In this document: piece by piece, positions 23,836 through 35,505 of the stretch | Numbering within the stretch: position 1 is the first letter of the stretch | How the letters are laid out: each line of letters opens with the position of its first letter | Source: Agrocybe praecox | Lineage: Eukaryota; Basidiomycota; Agaricomycetes; Agaricales; Agrocybaceae | Assembly: GCA_964017145.1 (NCBI GenBank) | Contig: OZ024841.1 | Coordinates: 1,674,001-1,738,000, forward strand | DNA length: 64,000 bases | Direction of reading: 5' to 3' | Notes under the pieces: generated by a model | The model's database searches: none | The model's input: only the letters and a program-made list of their open reading frames with translations | Told to the model about the DNA's origin: nothing | Position numbers and translations under genes: made by a program

Positions 23836-26423
23836 ATGCCACCAGGACCAGCGTACAACTGGATCTGCGTTCTCACATCCACAGCTGAGATCCTCTCCCA
23901 TGCTGCCCGTTATCGAGCAACTCAACTTAGCTCTTTGCCTCCGAGAGGAAGAGTAACAGCGAATCCGAATCCGCTAAAAAGGAGACGAACGGAAGAGATT
24001 GAAGAAACAAGTAAAGAAGAACATTTCCCCAATAATTATTACTCTACTAGTTCTGCTGCTGCAGCACCAGAACCACCTGCCGGGTTTATTCCTGTCCCTG
24101 AGGATGACCTCATTCGCGTCGAATCAGAGCCAGAAGTACGTTTTTCTATCTTTTTTTCTATCCATTCGTCACTTATTGGGCACGTTTCCGTCTAGCAGAA
24201 GGCTACGGCTGCGTTTATACCTCAATCACTAGCACCAACACCCATACCTCCAACCGAAACCATTGAAATTCACAACAATACGGACGGCCTCGTTCGTGCC
24301 CAATTAGAACTAGAAGTAGGCTTCTTCTCTTTACAAGTCCTTTAAATTTTACCTTTTTTCAACCAGAAACCAATACCAGTATCTACACCTTACTCACCAC
24401 CACCACCACCACCCGAAACTACAAAAGCTACGAAAAGCGCAGAGACTATAGAAATTGTCGAGGCCGTTCCGATTGCAAGCACAGATACCAATACAGAATC
24501 TTCCTTGACACCCTACCCACCACCTGTACAACGGAATTTGCAATCGTCAAAAGTACCTTCGTCGCGTATCGGCCGTCTGTTCCACTATGGAGGTGCGCGT
24601 GCTAACCTTGCTACCCATTCATAATTATGCTCATACATAAGAACAACAGGTCTAGCAGCATCTCTGTCGTACGGTGCTGCATCAGAGGTCCTGCGTCGTA
24701 CTACAAGCGGAGGGGGGGATACGACACCCCTGATGTTAACAGAAGCAAATGTGAAGCGGCTCGTGTCGAAGCTTTCTCAGATGCGAGGGGCTGCGTTGAA
24801 GTTGGGCCAATTTATGAGCATACAAGGTGTGTTTGTTGTACGTTAATTACGCATTGTGTTATACCTTTCACTTTATACCTTTTTTCTGCTTCCCTCACGA
24901 AAAAAGACGCTATACTAACATAACCCTACCACCTAGACACGCACATCCTCCCCCCAGAAATAGACGCCATATTCCGCAGAGTGCAAGACAGCGCGCATTA
25001 CATGCCCGACTGGCAAATGGAGGTTTGTCATCCCCCTTCATCCCACCCAACCCAACCCACTTACCTAACCCCCCAAAAAATCCAAAAAAAATCCAGCAAG
25101 TCCTTCTGTCTTCCTCACTAACCCTGCCCCCGTCCCCCTCGAGCCCATTCAGCTCCTTCACACGGACGCCTTTCGCCTCTGCCTCCATTGGTCAAGTCCA
25201 TCTCGCCACTTTGCGCGCAGAACATTCCCCCACGGGGAAGGAAGCGGATGTGGCGGTGAAGATCCAGTTTCCGGGCGTGCTGGAGAGCGTAGGGAGCGAT
25301 TTGGGGTACTTGAAGATGCTTCTTAGCGGTGGGCTGGGGGGTGTCCTGCCCAAGGGCATGTTTTTGGATAAGACGCTCGAGGTGCGTTCCTCGTTCGTTC
25401 CCCTCGAATGTGGGCGAGAATGTTGATTTAACGTTCGTTTCAATTTCCAAACATACAGGTGATGAAACAAGAACTCACAGACGAGTGTTCATATACCCGT
25501 GAAGCGCAGTACCTGCGCCTCTTCGGCTCGCCAGAGTTCTTGGGCAACGATGCGCGGTTCAAAGTGCCCTGGGTGTGGGAAGAGGGAAGCACGGACAAGG
25601 TGCTGGTCATGGAGCGCGTAGGGGGCGTTAGTGTCGGTGCTGTTGGCCAGGGACACGATGTAGCGCAAGGGGGTTTGGTACAGCGGGATAGAGACGACGT
25701 GCGTGTTTTATTTTATTCTATCTGATTTGTCTATTTTTATTTTATGTTTTGTTGGTTAATTTGTGTTGATTTATTTATAGATCGCATCATGGATCCTCGA
25801 ACTGTGCCTTAAAGAACTGTTTGAGTTCCGCACGATGCAGACCGATCCGAATTGGACTAACTTCTTGTGGAATGCCCGGACGAGACAGGTGCGTGGATAA
25901 TCTTCTTCCTCTTTATTTCACGTACTAACATGCACCACGCATACGTTCAAACAAAACCCCACCACCACAGATCGAGCTCGTAGATTTCGGCGCAACGCGC
26001 ACATACACCAAACCCTTCATGGACGCATGGTTCGCCCTCCTCCAAGCTGCAGCTAACGACGACCGCGAAGCCTGCAAAGAGTGGAGTCTCAAGCTCGGCT
26101 ACCTAACAGGCGAAGAAGACGAAATCATGCTCGACGCACACGTCGACTCCCTCACGCTCCTCGCTACGCCGTTCAAAGCGTCCACGCCTCAGCCGTTCTC
26201 GTTCTCCCCTGCGGATCCGACGTCGACGTGGGGGGAGACGACGCAGCGGATCCGCGCGCTTATCCCTGTGATGCTCGCTCGTAGGAAGACGCCCCCGCCG
26301 AGGGAAACGTATAGCCTGAATAGGAAATTGAGCGGGTCGTTCTTGCTTGCGTCGCGCCTTGGAGCAAAGGTTGATACGAGGGGTGTGTGGGAGAGGGTTG
26401 TGGGTGGATATAAGGTTGGGTAG
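23836..26423 (+). CDS. COQ8: COQ8/ADCK-type atypical kinase of coenzyme Q biosynthesis, 664 aa
   Basis: COQ8 is an ABC1/UbiB-family ATPase/kinase that supports the mitochondrial coenzyme Q biosynthetic complex. Nine exons join in phase from ATG 23836 to TAG 26421. Family hallmarks: the KxGQ motif in [10 protein letters not shown] (about residues 264-272), the Ala-rich nucleotide loop ASASIGQVH (about 329-337), [10 protein letters not shown] (invariant Lys), [12 protein letters not shown] replacing the usual kinase catalytic loop, and DFG in [10 protein letters not shown] (D519). The start is supported by [20 protein letters not shown] at the N-terminus. Between this and the KxGQ region lies a long Pro/Ser/Thr/Glu-rich segment over three exons, longer than in yeast. 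The run of eight Pro-rich residues near 24400 is low complexity. Confident assignment; mitochondrial targeting is inferred from the family. Confidence 0.93.
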
Positions 26424-27068
26424 GGATGGTGTTAGTTAGTAATATAATTTATATTTCTCTTATGATTTGGTGGGACAAGATGGAAGACAGGATGTGCGCA
26501 CACGCAGGGCTTGGGTTTGAACATAAAAGAACCAACCTGAGCTCACATAAGAACTTCAAATCCATCAACATCGTTTCTGCAATGCAACATAGAGCAAGTA
26601 TACGCATCTAAAAGGGTCGTACGTGTGTATGGTGTTCATAAAAGACAAAACCCGAGGCAAGTGAGAGATGTATGTATGTCATGCAAAAACGTGAGTAAGT
26701 ACCATGTGTGGCGTAAAGTAGGGAAAGCATGTCGTATACATACATCTACATATCATCTATGTATGTATCTGTCTATAGACGTGACAATAGAGCAAAGACA
26801 TCATTAATTAATTAAGTACATGTTGAGATGAAGGGTTGGTCATGAAAGGATATTATTTTTGGAGCAAGGGTTTTAGTTGGTGGTGGATGGTGGTGGCGTT
26901 GAAGCCATAGTATGTCGTGATAAGAAAGTAACGTGTAGTGGTGTGGTGTGGACGTAGCGGTAAAGTGGGTGGGATAACAAACTGCAATAGAACACACGAG
27001 CAGCAGACAGCTACAAGCGCGTGTATCGCACAGGATGTAGAGCCAAAATATAAAGCAGGAGCTTTCAT
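26424..27068. other. Convergent intergenic region
   Basis: Spacer between the 3' ends of the COQ8 and OPI3 genes. It holds 3' UTR sequence with CATA/TATG-type short repeats near 26740-26770 and no coding frame I trust. Confidence 0.6.
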
Positions 27069-28239
27069 TTAGAGACCTTTGGCCTTCTTCGCCTCAACGG
27101 CCTCAGCACGTTTGGTATAGATCATATCGGTGAAAGGTCTGAAGAAGTTCATAGGTCAGATCCGCTGGTGGGTGTCAACAGCACAAATAAATCCATACCC
27201 TTCGAAGCGGAGCGCGATGAGGTACACGATGTATACGTAGAGTGTGATGAGGAGACCTGCGGGCCTCTCGAACCTATGAAAAGAAAAGAATGTAATGAGT
27301 AATTTGGAATTTGACGCGACGCAACGCGAATTAGGGTTGGGGTTAGACAAAAAAAAAAAGTGTAAATGCAACTCTGGGGTATTTGGGGTACGACAGAGGG
27401 AAGGAAGAGGGAGGAAGAGGGATAAAGGGATGTAAGAAACGATGGAATAGACTTACCAAAGAGCGGTAGCCAGGAAGCACATGGTGCTGCCTACGTACAT
27501 GGGGTCGCGGAGGAAGTTGAATGGGAACCTAAACAGAATATTCAATAAACATATTTCAAGGGAGACACAACTGGACTTGGGCATGAATGCCAAAGAAAGC
27601 CATATGAGAAGTGGAAAGAAAGAAAGAAAACGCACCCTTCAACACGATGATCCATCAAAATCCCAAAGTAATCTCCCAAAAATGTGCCAGTGACACCAAG
27701 CTGCCAGGTCGAGGTGATAACGAACAGCTGGCCGAATCCAAATAACACAGCAGGAAGTATGGTCGCATATTCCTTGGGCAAGATGGGGTACCGGGGTTGC
27801 TCGAGGAGAGCTTGGTGGTAGCTGCAGGGTTTCATAGTTAGTGTCTTTCCTTCCTTCCCCATTCTTTTGAAAAGGCACGTACAAATTATCTCTCAGCATT
27901 CCAAACGAGAAGATGAGGAGAGCCAAGAAATAACATCCATAGCGCGTGTTTCCACCAAAGATGCGCGTGATGGTCTTATTTTTGTATTCTGTGTTAGGTG
28001 GAAAATGGAAAAAGAACGGGGTAAATTAACTCATGTTTCAAAGGTACGAGTGAGGATAACCCAGCAGTATACACAATAAAGTTCAAAAAAGAGCATAAGA
28101 GCTTACCATTCCTCGCCACGATGTTCCACGCAGTAGGGTTAAAAGCGATTGACAACACACAAATTGCCAATGATTTTTTGTCCAAGTCCACAAAGGAGCC
28201 AAAGTTCTTGACGAGGTATTCCAAGTTTTGAGTGGCCAT
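27069..28239 (-). CDS. OPI3: Phospholipid N-methyltransferase (OPI3/PEMT type), 213 aa
   Basis: This enzyme makes phosphatidylcholine from mono- and dimethyl-phosphatidylethanolamine with S-adenosylmethionine in the ER membrane. Six exons join in phase (28239-28107, 27988-27883, 27821-27636, 27528-27457, 27273-27199, 27138-27069). Hallmarks: FNPTAWNIVARNEYKNK near the N-terminus, RDNFYHQALLEQPRYP, a membrane stretch, YFGILMDHRVEGFPFN, then RDPMYVGSTMCF (AdoMet-binding loop of small PEMTs), two more hydrophobic spans and a cytosolic Lys-rich tail TKRAEAVEAKKAKGL. Four membrane spans and a length near 200 aa fit the family. The chosen ATG gives MATQNLEYL; an upstream in-frame ATG would add a doubtful leader. 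Confidence 0.93.
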
Positions 28240-28539
28240 CTTATCGTAAGAAAGAAAAAGACTCGAACACGACGCAACACTGAACGTAAAAGGGAGGATG
28301 GGTTTGGTGACCGGTGACGAGGCAGGTCCGACTGGCAATACTAGGGGATATTACGTAATTTCTGTTGGCTTGAAATTGGCTCCGTCCCCACTTCTGAACA
28401 GTTGATGTATCTAAATGATAATGATATTCGAAAGCAATTTCACAGCAAGATGATAAAAACGATGATAGTTTGTAAATGGTGTCCACCTCCATCACTAGGA
28501 ACCTACACAAAAAATAAAAGAGAAGGAAAGGGATAAATA

Positions 28540-29718
28540 TCACAATCTTTTCAGCGCCTTCTTTCTCTTTTCCGCACCCGTCGCAGCAGAGCCCGTGGCC
28601 GATCGTTTCACAGCCTTCGTGCCAGGTGCACCTGGAACGCCTGTGGTGGATGTCATGCCCAGGCCAACACCCACCCCTGGCTTGCCTCCCCCTCCAACGT
28701 TAGCGTCAGCAGTGCCGAGAGGAGATGGTGAAGGGTATCGTTCCTTCTGGGGACCGACATTGAGCCCTTCCTTGACGGAAGAGCCTTTTAAAGAAGGCGG
28801 TGCCGGTGATGCGGATTTCCGGGTAATGCTAGGTATAGCAAAAGGCTTGAGGTTTGCATTTTCGGACATGGAAACGGGGATTGTGGGAGAAGTTTGAGGA
28901 ATTGAAACAGCTGGCGTAGTCGAAGTAACTGTCGTCGTCGTGGTTGTAGTTTTGGAGGTAGTAGCGGCCGATGGCGTTGAAGAGGCGGAAGCAGATTCTT
29001 TTGCTTTAGCCGCGTCAACTTCAGACGCGGATGGCGTGTTGAATTCGACTGGCTTAACGCGTGGGATGGCATGGACGCTCGTGATAAGCTTCGCTCTGTC
29101 ACAGTATGCCTGGTATTCCTCTAGCAGAAGCTTTCCCGCCTCTTCGTCCAGCGCCGACTCAGGATTGGGATAAATCAAGAGGCACTTCACGGTCACTAGA
29201 ATATGCCCAATTCCATATGTCGACTTCCAGTCCTTCTTTAACGTGTTAACACATATCTCTCCTGTTGGGCCCACGTTAGGATGAAAGATCTTGGTCGCGA
29301 ACCAACCTGGGAAACAGATTAAGCAAACCTCGGAGTAGAATTTGGCTGGGAAACGTACATTTTGGTGGCGCAGCAGGGAATTCATCCGTGAATTTGAATT
29401 TCACTCGAAAGTATCCTCCTTTGTATGGCGTGCCCTCTACAATTTAAGAACGATTGACGCGAAAATAGTGAGTGCCGGCACGGAAGATCTGCAACAACAG
29501 TTGAGGTAAAAAATCACGTACCTGGGCCTTCAATGATCCCAGTGACGTCCATCATGTCCTCTTCACTTGTCTGGATGCGAATTCCCTCTGGTGGATTCTT
29601 CTCCAGCTCGCTCAGTTCGCGCATAACGCGGCGTACGACAGCAGGTGAAACAGACTACAAACGATTCCATATAAAGGTCAAAACTTTCGACCAACAAAAC
29701 TTTTAAATCACATACCAT
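28540..29718 (-). CDS. Ubiquitin-conjugating enzyme E2, UBE2S-like, 326 aa
   Basis: This E2 transfers ubiquitin. UBE2S orthologues elongate K11-linked chains with the APC/C. Four exons join in phase: an ATG-only exon (29718-29716), then 29654-29522, 29436-29359 and 29306-28540. The UBC fold is complete: [20 protein letters not shown], then [36 protein letters not shown] with the catalytic Cys at about residue 90, and [20 protein letters not shown]. After the UBC domain come about 165 disordered residues rich in Ser, Thr, Ala and Pro, ending in the basic [11 protein letters not shown] basic C-terminal tail matches UBE2S, whose Lys-rich tail docks to the APC/C. The initial exon holding only the start codon is unusual, but the splice sites (GTATGT and TTTGTAG) are good. 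Confidence 0.9.
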
Positions 29719-30154
29719 GCTAATCTTGAGTAATCGTTATAAAATGAGTAAAAAGGAGGTTTCGTAAAGTCGTAAAGAAGTGGAATACGGAGGGTTGGTG
29801 GTTGCGGTTTGACCGATGAACCAAACTAAAGTTGAACAGAGCCTCATTAGGTGAGACGCTGTCTAATCGGAGTTTTAAATTTATGCAATGCGTCGCGGTC
29901 ATCAAGTTGGATCCCGTGATTTAATTGGACGCGCATGCGACTCTCGCCAAGCATTTTCTGCGACTTGCTCTCGTTTTCCACAGCCAACAAATGTATTTTC
30001 AAGTTGGCAAAACATATCCAAAACATGGTCACCACATCTGACGGTTCCTATGACAGTGTATCAACTTTTGACTGTTCGACACCAGACCTAAAATTGGGCC
30101 TGATCAAGGTGTCGATCTCATGATCATCATTCAATATTTTCAGCGCGCAGCTGT

Positions 30155-30161
30155 TATAAAA
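30155..30161 (+). promoter_or_regulatory. TATA box
   Basis: TATAAAA 101 bp before the start codon of the chloroperoxidase-family gene, a normal spacing for a fungal TATA promoter. Confidence 0.5.
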
Positions 30162-30261
30162 GTTGTCTTGAATAATTTGGACTCTTTACCCTTGCCCAAA
30201 CTCTTACCACCCGGTGTGCTTCCTCTGAATGCTTCAGGACGTTGTTGACCAACATCTATCA

Positions 30262-31263
30262 ATGGAAAATCATGAATATCGACACAACCCACCCAAGAGC
30301 AAGAGATCGCCTTGCCCAGCTCTTAATGCACTTGCAAATCATGGATATATGTGCGTCAGGCTGTGTATTTATGACAGGAAATAACTAAAATACCACCTAC
30401 ATAGCTCTAGAAGCGGTGCAGACCTATCGTTCTTCGAAATCGCGCACGCTATAGTCTTGGTGTACAACTTCTCGTATCCATTCGCCATCTTTCTCACCAC
30501 GGCGGCTTTCCTGACTTGCGGACACCTTAAACTTGGATACGGAGGCAAATCGTCCATCTCGCCCAACCTCAATCCAGCTCAATGGACATTACGAGACTTC
30601 CTGCTGTTTCCAATTACAATCCTACTATGGATAACACATCGTTTCCTTGCGCCTCGGCTAGTAATGGACCTCTCTGCTCTATCGCTCAGAGGCACACTAA
30701 AAATCGCCCACGACGGAGCATTTGTACACCCAGACGGCGTGTCATCCACCGCTCCAGACGCCACTCTCGTACAGAAAATGATCAAATACGCATCAACGAC
30801 ACGGGACGTAGCTGGTAAACCCCGTGGCGGGCTAGGTCTCATCGACATTGCCCGCTTCCACGCCATTCGTGTTCAATCAGTTCTTAGCTCTGACGGTAAC
30901 GGTGACCGTCCCTCGTCGGCTTCGTCGGAACCACATATCAGCAGCCTGCACATGCAGATTATCGAGGGAGAATGTGCTCTTACGTGGGAAACTCTTCGCG
31001 GGCATCAGTGCTGCGAGTCTGACGTGGAGGACCATGACCGCCAGAAGTGTATGCTCAAAGGACGTGTCGATGGTGTTATTCCGACATCGAGACTCGAACA
31101 ATGGTTTGGGGAAGAACGACTACCTGATGGGTGGTGGGATGTCGGTGGAGTAAGACCGAGGAAACCAGTTGGTTTGTTGAGAGCAAGAACAACGGCCAAT
31201 TTCATTGGGGCGTTGGCGAGGAAGAGTTCTGGATCCTATCAGCATGTTTGTGAAGGGAGTTAA
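30262..31263 (+). CDS. Chloroperoxidase/peroxygenase-family heme-thiolate protein, membrane-anchored type, 315 aa
   Basis: The family binds heme through a Cys in a PCP motif and performs peroxide-dependent oxidations. Two exons join in phase: 30262-30350 and 30405-31263 (54-nt intron). Exon 1 carries SPCPALNALANHGYI, the proximal-Cys motif, which would be missed if exon 2 alone were taken. Then come GADLSFFEIAHAIVLVYN, a hydrophobic stretch, a second hydrophobic stretch LLFPITILLWITHRFLA, DLSALSLRGTLKIAHDG, and near the end LEQWFGEERLPDGW and GLLRARTTANF. Instead of a secretion signal the start is short and basic, so an intracellular or membrane location is likely. Where chloroperoxidases have the distal EHD motif this protein has AHD, which may alter activity. 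Divergent from UBE2S, 543 bp apart. Confidence 0.82.
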
Positions 31264-31996
31264 GCAAGTGATATGACTCGAATGTGGTAAAGGAACAGTA
31301 CGTCTATCGCAAACTAATCCCTTAGAAGTGTTTTCATCCTTATTATAGTAAAGATGTTCTCTATTATTCGCCAGCACGGACCTTACTTTATATCTATTAA
31401 TCTCTACGATTACACACTCTGGATAAATAATGATCCATAAATAACAAATTTGACTTATCCCATCCCGCCCAAAGTACGTCAGGAACCAAGTATATTTGGA
31501 CTCCGGACGTGGCCCACATCCGGGTCTCCGTATGTGGCAGATGGACTACAGACATCGACATGGCAGATATGAGCCAATCCTTGCAATACAATAGCACCCC
31601 TGGGGCCCCTATACATCTGCTAGAGTCTAAGCAGAGAAACTGCGTGTGAGTGGACCTCAGCGCCTCAGCAGCCCGGGTGACCAAATTAATGGCGTCGGAT
31701 TTTACAGACAACCTGTATTATATCTGATTCTGTGAGAGTGTTACTATGTCATTTACACTCGCCACAGCTATGTATTATAGGAGTCCCTTTCTAGTAATTA
31801 TAAGTTATAACGCCCGTAAAATATTGGAAATCTATAAAGTGCCCGAATCCGCATACACCGGTACACCAATCCGCAAGTTCCAATCTCCGATTGGAAACCA
31901 AAGAAAAAAATCGCTCCCATTCAAGCCTGTGTCGCCGAGGGCCGAAAAACGCCTTAGTAAGGCTTAGAATGATATGCGCCCGAACACTGCTCACAT
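31264..31996. other. Intergenic region, no gene assigned
   Basis: Stretch between the chloroperoxidase-family gene and small-family copy 2. Frames of 70-104 codons exist on both strands (for example 31397-31711 minus) but show no recognisable motif or splice context. Confidence 0.4.
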
Positions 31997-32461
31997 CTAT
32001 TTTGTCCGCAACACACGGGTGCTTGGAGGAATGACAGCGCCGTTCCGAGCTCGAATTGGTTTTTGTCTCTTTGGCTCTCGCTGAAGTGTCGAACTTATCG
32101 GCTTCGAGGCTTTGCGTTTTGTCCCCCGACTTTCTGCCTCGCCACTGATGTCCTCAGTGTCAGGGCTCTCATTGGCATTTTCATTCCGGGGGCACGTCGG
32201 AGAAGATTCCTCAGATTCGTCATGAGTTGGAGGAGGCGGTCTTTTCCAAATATTGGATGCGACAATTTTTCTGTAGAATGATCGATACGATTCGTGTGGT
32301 GGTAGGTCGTATGTAGCTAGGACCTCGAGGTGTACACCTGGCGCAAGATCGACGAGAATTATTGTCTGCCCAGTATTGATATCTCGTGAGACTGTGATTT
32401 TCTTCGTGGCAGGTGGCGTAGTGGTGGAACTCGAAGAATTGGAATGGTCGTTCATCATCAT
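31997..32461 (-). CDS. Small protein, three-copy family with basic nuclear-type tail (copy 2)
   Basis: A single-exon frame of 154 aa. The conserved core reads TKKITVSRDINTGQTIILVD, LAPGVHLEVLATYDLPPHES, SFYRKIVASNIWKRP. The linker is Glu-rich and unlike those of copies 1 and 3. The tail keeps two basic clusters (GTKRKASKP and REPKRQKP) and ends PSTRVLRTK. It begins with three ATG codons in a row; the first (32459-32461) is used here. It is the most divergent of the three proteins, yet its promoter is the closest match to that of copy 1. Function unknown. Confidence 0.8.
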   Translation of the reverse strand: MMMNDHSNSSSSTTTPPATKKITVSRDINTGQTIILVDLAPGVHLEVLATYDLPPHESYRSFYRKIVASNIWKRPPPPTHDESEESSPTCPRNENANESPDTEDISGEAESRGTKRKASKPISSTLQREPKRQKPIRARNGAVIPPSTRVLRTK

Positions 32462-32563
32462 GAATTAAGGTTAAGTTATCGTGGGTTATTATTAAAGAAT
32501 GCGGCTACAGTTTGAAATTAGAACCTTAATTTCATAGAAAATCATCAGAGACGTACTTTGAGT

Positions 32564-32634
32564 TGATGAATGGATAACGGAAGGAAGAGAGGGGTGGTGA
32601 CGCGCCGGTGGCAGTTGTTAAGCTTTGTTTATAT
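32564..32634 (-). promoter_or_regulatory. Conserved upstream module of small-protein family copy 2
   Basis: Read on the minus strand: ATATAAACAAA at 32634-32624, GTCACCACCCCTCTCT at 32601-32586 and TATCCATTCATCA at 32576-32564. Order and spacing match copy 1, and the distances to the ATG (163-173 bp for the first block) agree within about 5 bp. Confidence 0.65.
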
Positions 32635-34918
32635 ACATGCATGTAAGGACTATGGCTAATTTCGCTTGGTCGTCTTTTTAGTATCACTCATCTGCATTTA
32701 TCAGAGCTTGGTTATCGAAACAACGTTTCTGTGACATACTCCGTGATATGGTACTAGTTCATGTTGGCTCTCTCCCTGTACCCTCAGGCCTTCGTTTCTG
32801 TCCCGCAAATGCAAGATTTATTTTTATATCTCATGGAAAATTGAAATTCGTAAGTATGTGCCCTCTTCTAGATTTTCACGGAACTCCTTGTTGCTGTTGA
32901 GCGCTCAGTGGTCTCGACGCCAATACGCTTGATGTAGTATTTTTACAGGTCAATTTTCTGCATTTACTTCTGGATTTTCTCGACGACTAGAAGCGATTAC
33001 ATCAAATAAGTATGATTGTGCAGTTTGAATTCGGGAGGACAAAGCTTACAGATAGAAAAGATCAAAAAATCACTGATAGACATCTTTCAAAGACTTTCAA
33101 GTTTCCAATGACATCCTTTACTAGCTCATGCTAGTCTACTTATTCCAAAAGCCTTCAACGTATAAGCTCGAATTTTGAAGGCCCTTATAAGTTAGACATG
33201 AAGCTTTGAAGCTTTGAAGCCTTGAAATAGTGCCTACGTCGTTTTCTAAAAATAGCTTGATGAGGTGAGAAATGATTTACTTCAGACTCTACGCAAAGGT
33301 ACAATTTCTGGGTTCAAATAGCGATACAGAATGACCAGGAAACGCGAGCGGCCAGCTATGTCATGAAACTATTTTGACTCGACCCAGTTGATGAAGAGAA
33401 TAACGTTATATTTCGTCAACTCGACATCCTGTATTTTTCCGAGGCTTCCTTTTGATAGTGCATAATCTTTGAAGAATATCATCAGACTTTTTCATGTTCA
33501 AATCTATATGCATAAATATCAAAAATCGTTACGTTGACTTGAGGATTCGGGGAGTCCAGCCCGAGGATCACCAACGCAGCAGGAATTCATGAGCGTGGAA
33601 TCTGTAGGCAAACACGCCGGGCCAATGACAAGGAATTTATACTTATTGATATAGTAATTGTCCCGATAGGATCGTTACTAGCGAGAAATTGGCCGATAGT
33701 TCCCAGAGCGAGAACATTATCGCACAGCATACACGATGTCCAATGGTTCGACCAACAAGGTGTATGGGTGTCCCATGTTGACGCGAAGGGCAGAAAGTTG
33801 ATGGTCTGAAGTTTTAATCACTTGACACCGAAAGGTAACACAAGAATACATCTCCTGCCCAGGGCATTCGTACGCCTGGGTTGAGGGTGAGTGCTCATGT
33901 AGGCTGCCAGTTGGAGGTGCACGCGTAAGAGCGATGATGGTGGTCACTCTCTCGAGAGTAGGCGATCCCCTGCAAGGAAAGTTTTTCAATCTTGGGCCAA
34001 AATGAGTGATGTAGCCTTGCACATGGTGCATAGAGCACTATAACAGATGCAAATTGGCAGAAAATGAGGAATGATACATCAAACAAGGATAGAGCACGCA
34101 CCTAACTCGTCGTGGAAAGTGTCTATATTGGCATGTCCCCCCTCCTACCTACACCTCACCGTCGGCCAATACGCAAACGACGTGGACACAATCCCAGAGA
34201 GTCTTCAGAACTTCTGCACCCAGAGGGCAATATTTACTTCATTGTATTCATTCCGCTGACACCCAGTCCCGACTCCCAATGCCCAACTGTCGAACGTTTT
34301 GCCTTTCTTTCTTGAATCGGTTTCAACTTTCTGCAAGCATGAACCTCTAACCAGATGGATGCCCTGGATCTAGAGGGGTACCCGGAAAAGTCTTCAACAA
34401 CCTTCGTGCGTAGGAGATCAAGAACATTGCCATTCCGTCGAACCTTGCCAGACGCACATTGCTGACTAATTAGTGAAATCCGGAGACATCCGGCCGGACA
34501 AACTTACTGCCACCACTTGACTGCCCTTCATTTGCAAATTGCAAGCGGCTTCCAAATAAACGGGAAGACTTTCGCCGTACCTTTATGAATAGATTTCCTC
34601 GGAAATTTTCAACCAAGTACCTTTCTCTATTTTTTGTTCATTATAGAAAGAGTCAAGAGTACTTGTACGCCCGACGCGCATACTAGTACAAGTCAAGACC
34701 CATGGAATGTAGCTGAGAATCGATCCACTTGATATATAAACAATACACCCATCCACAATCCTATGGAAATCATACCGAAGTGATGACTACATTGTCGTAG
34801 AAAGGCGGTACCCGCAATAACTCACGGCGGAGTTTCGTCGGGCGGGTATACGCATACTGAGGAAATTAGAGCACAAGCTGGAGCCTGAGTGAGCTCAAGC
34901 CAGCTTGGTGTATAGCTC
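32635..34918. other. AT-rich spacer between two small-family copies
   Basis: No supported gene. A short iteration of GAAGCTTTGAAGC-type sequence lies near 33198-33225. Frames at 33717-34031 (minus) and 34112-34315 (plus) lack recognisable motifs. Confidence 0.4.
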
Positions 34919-35344
34919 CTATGTAGACCTCAGCACTCGGGTGCTCGGGGGAAGGTCCGCGTAACTCCTCCGCTTTCTCCTTTTGATTTCTTTCTGTTGT
35001 GATTCTGTATTTGAACTGGATTTGGTCTTCCTCTTCGTTCCGCGTGTTAATGAAGACGTTGATGGTGATGGTGAAAGAGCAGAGTCTTGAGTGGTATTGG
35101 CGTTATTTCCAGGTGTCGATGCTGACGATTCTTCAGGATTTGGTCGTTTGAAAATATCGGATGCTACGATTTTCTTGTAGAACGACGTATAGGGCTCGTG
35201 AGGTTGGAGCTCATGTGTCGCTAGAACCTTGAGGTGCATGCCAGGCGGGAGATCAACAAGTATTACAGCCTGGCCTGTATTGATGTCTCGTGCTACGGTA
35301 ATCTTCTTCGTGATAGGAGCAGATGAAAAATCGACATCCATCAT
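34919..35344 (-). CDS. Small protein, three-copy family with basic nuclear-type tail (copy 3)
   Basis: A single-exon frame. The start chosen is the first of two ATGs at 35344, giving 141 aa, because the N-terminus MMDVDFSSAPITKKITV then lines up with the paralogues. An upstream in-frame ATG at 35389 would add 15 residues not present in the others. Core: TKKITVARDINTGQAVILVD, LPPGMHLKVLATHELQPHEP, SFYKKIVASDIFKRPN. The linker is Ser/Pro/Thr-rich, then GTKRKTKSS and EIKRRKRRSYADL, ending PPSTRVLRST. By protein it is closest to copy 1. The start context (TATCAAG before the ATG) also resembles copy 1 (TATCAAAAAG). Confidence 0.8.
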   Translation of the reverse strand: MMDVDFSSAPITKKITVARDINTGQAVILVDLPPGMHLKVLATHELQPHEPYTSFYKKIVASDIFKRPNPEESSASTPGNNANTTQDSALSPSPSTSSLTRGTKRKTKSSSNTESQQKEIKRRKRRSYADLPPSTRVLRST

Positions 35345-35505
35345 CTTGATATAGTAAAGAGAGTGTCTTGGAGGACTGATGAAATTCAAAGGTTATAGTC
35401 CTTGAATATTAAGTCAGAACGGTTGGGACATCAGAAAATCTATAGGAAGGACGCACTCCGAGTGGATAAATAGATGATACGGCTCTAAAGAGAGCAGAGG
35501 GCGAC

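Noticed and set aside
33717..34031. Minus-strand frame of 104 codons between small-family copies
   Set aside because: No recognisable content, splice sites or paralogue; it probably occurs by chance.
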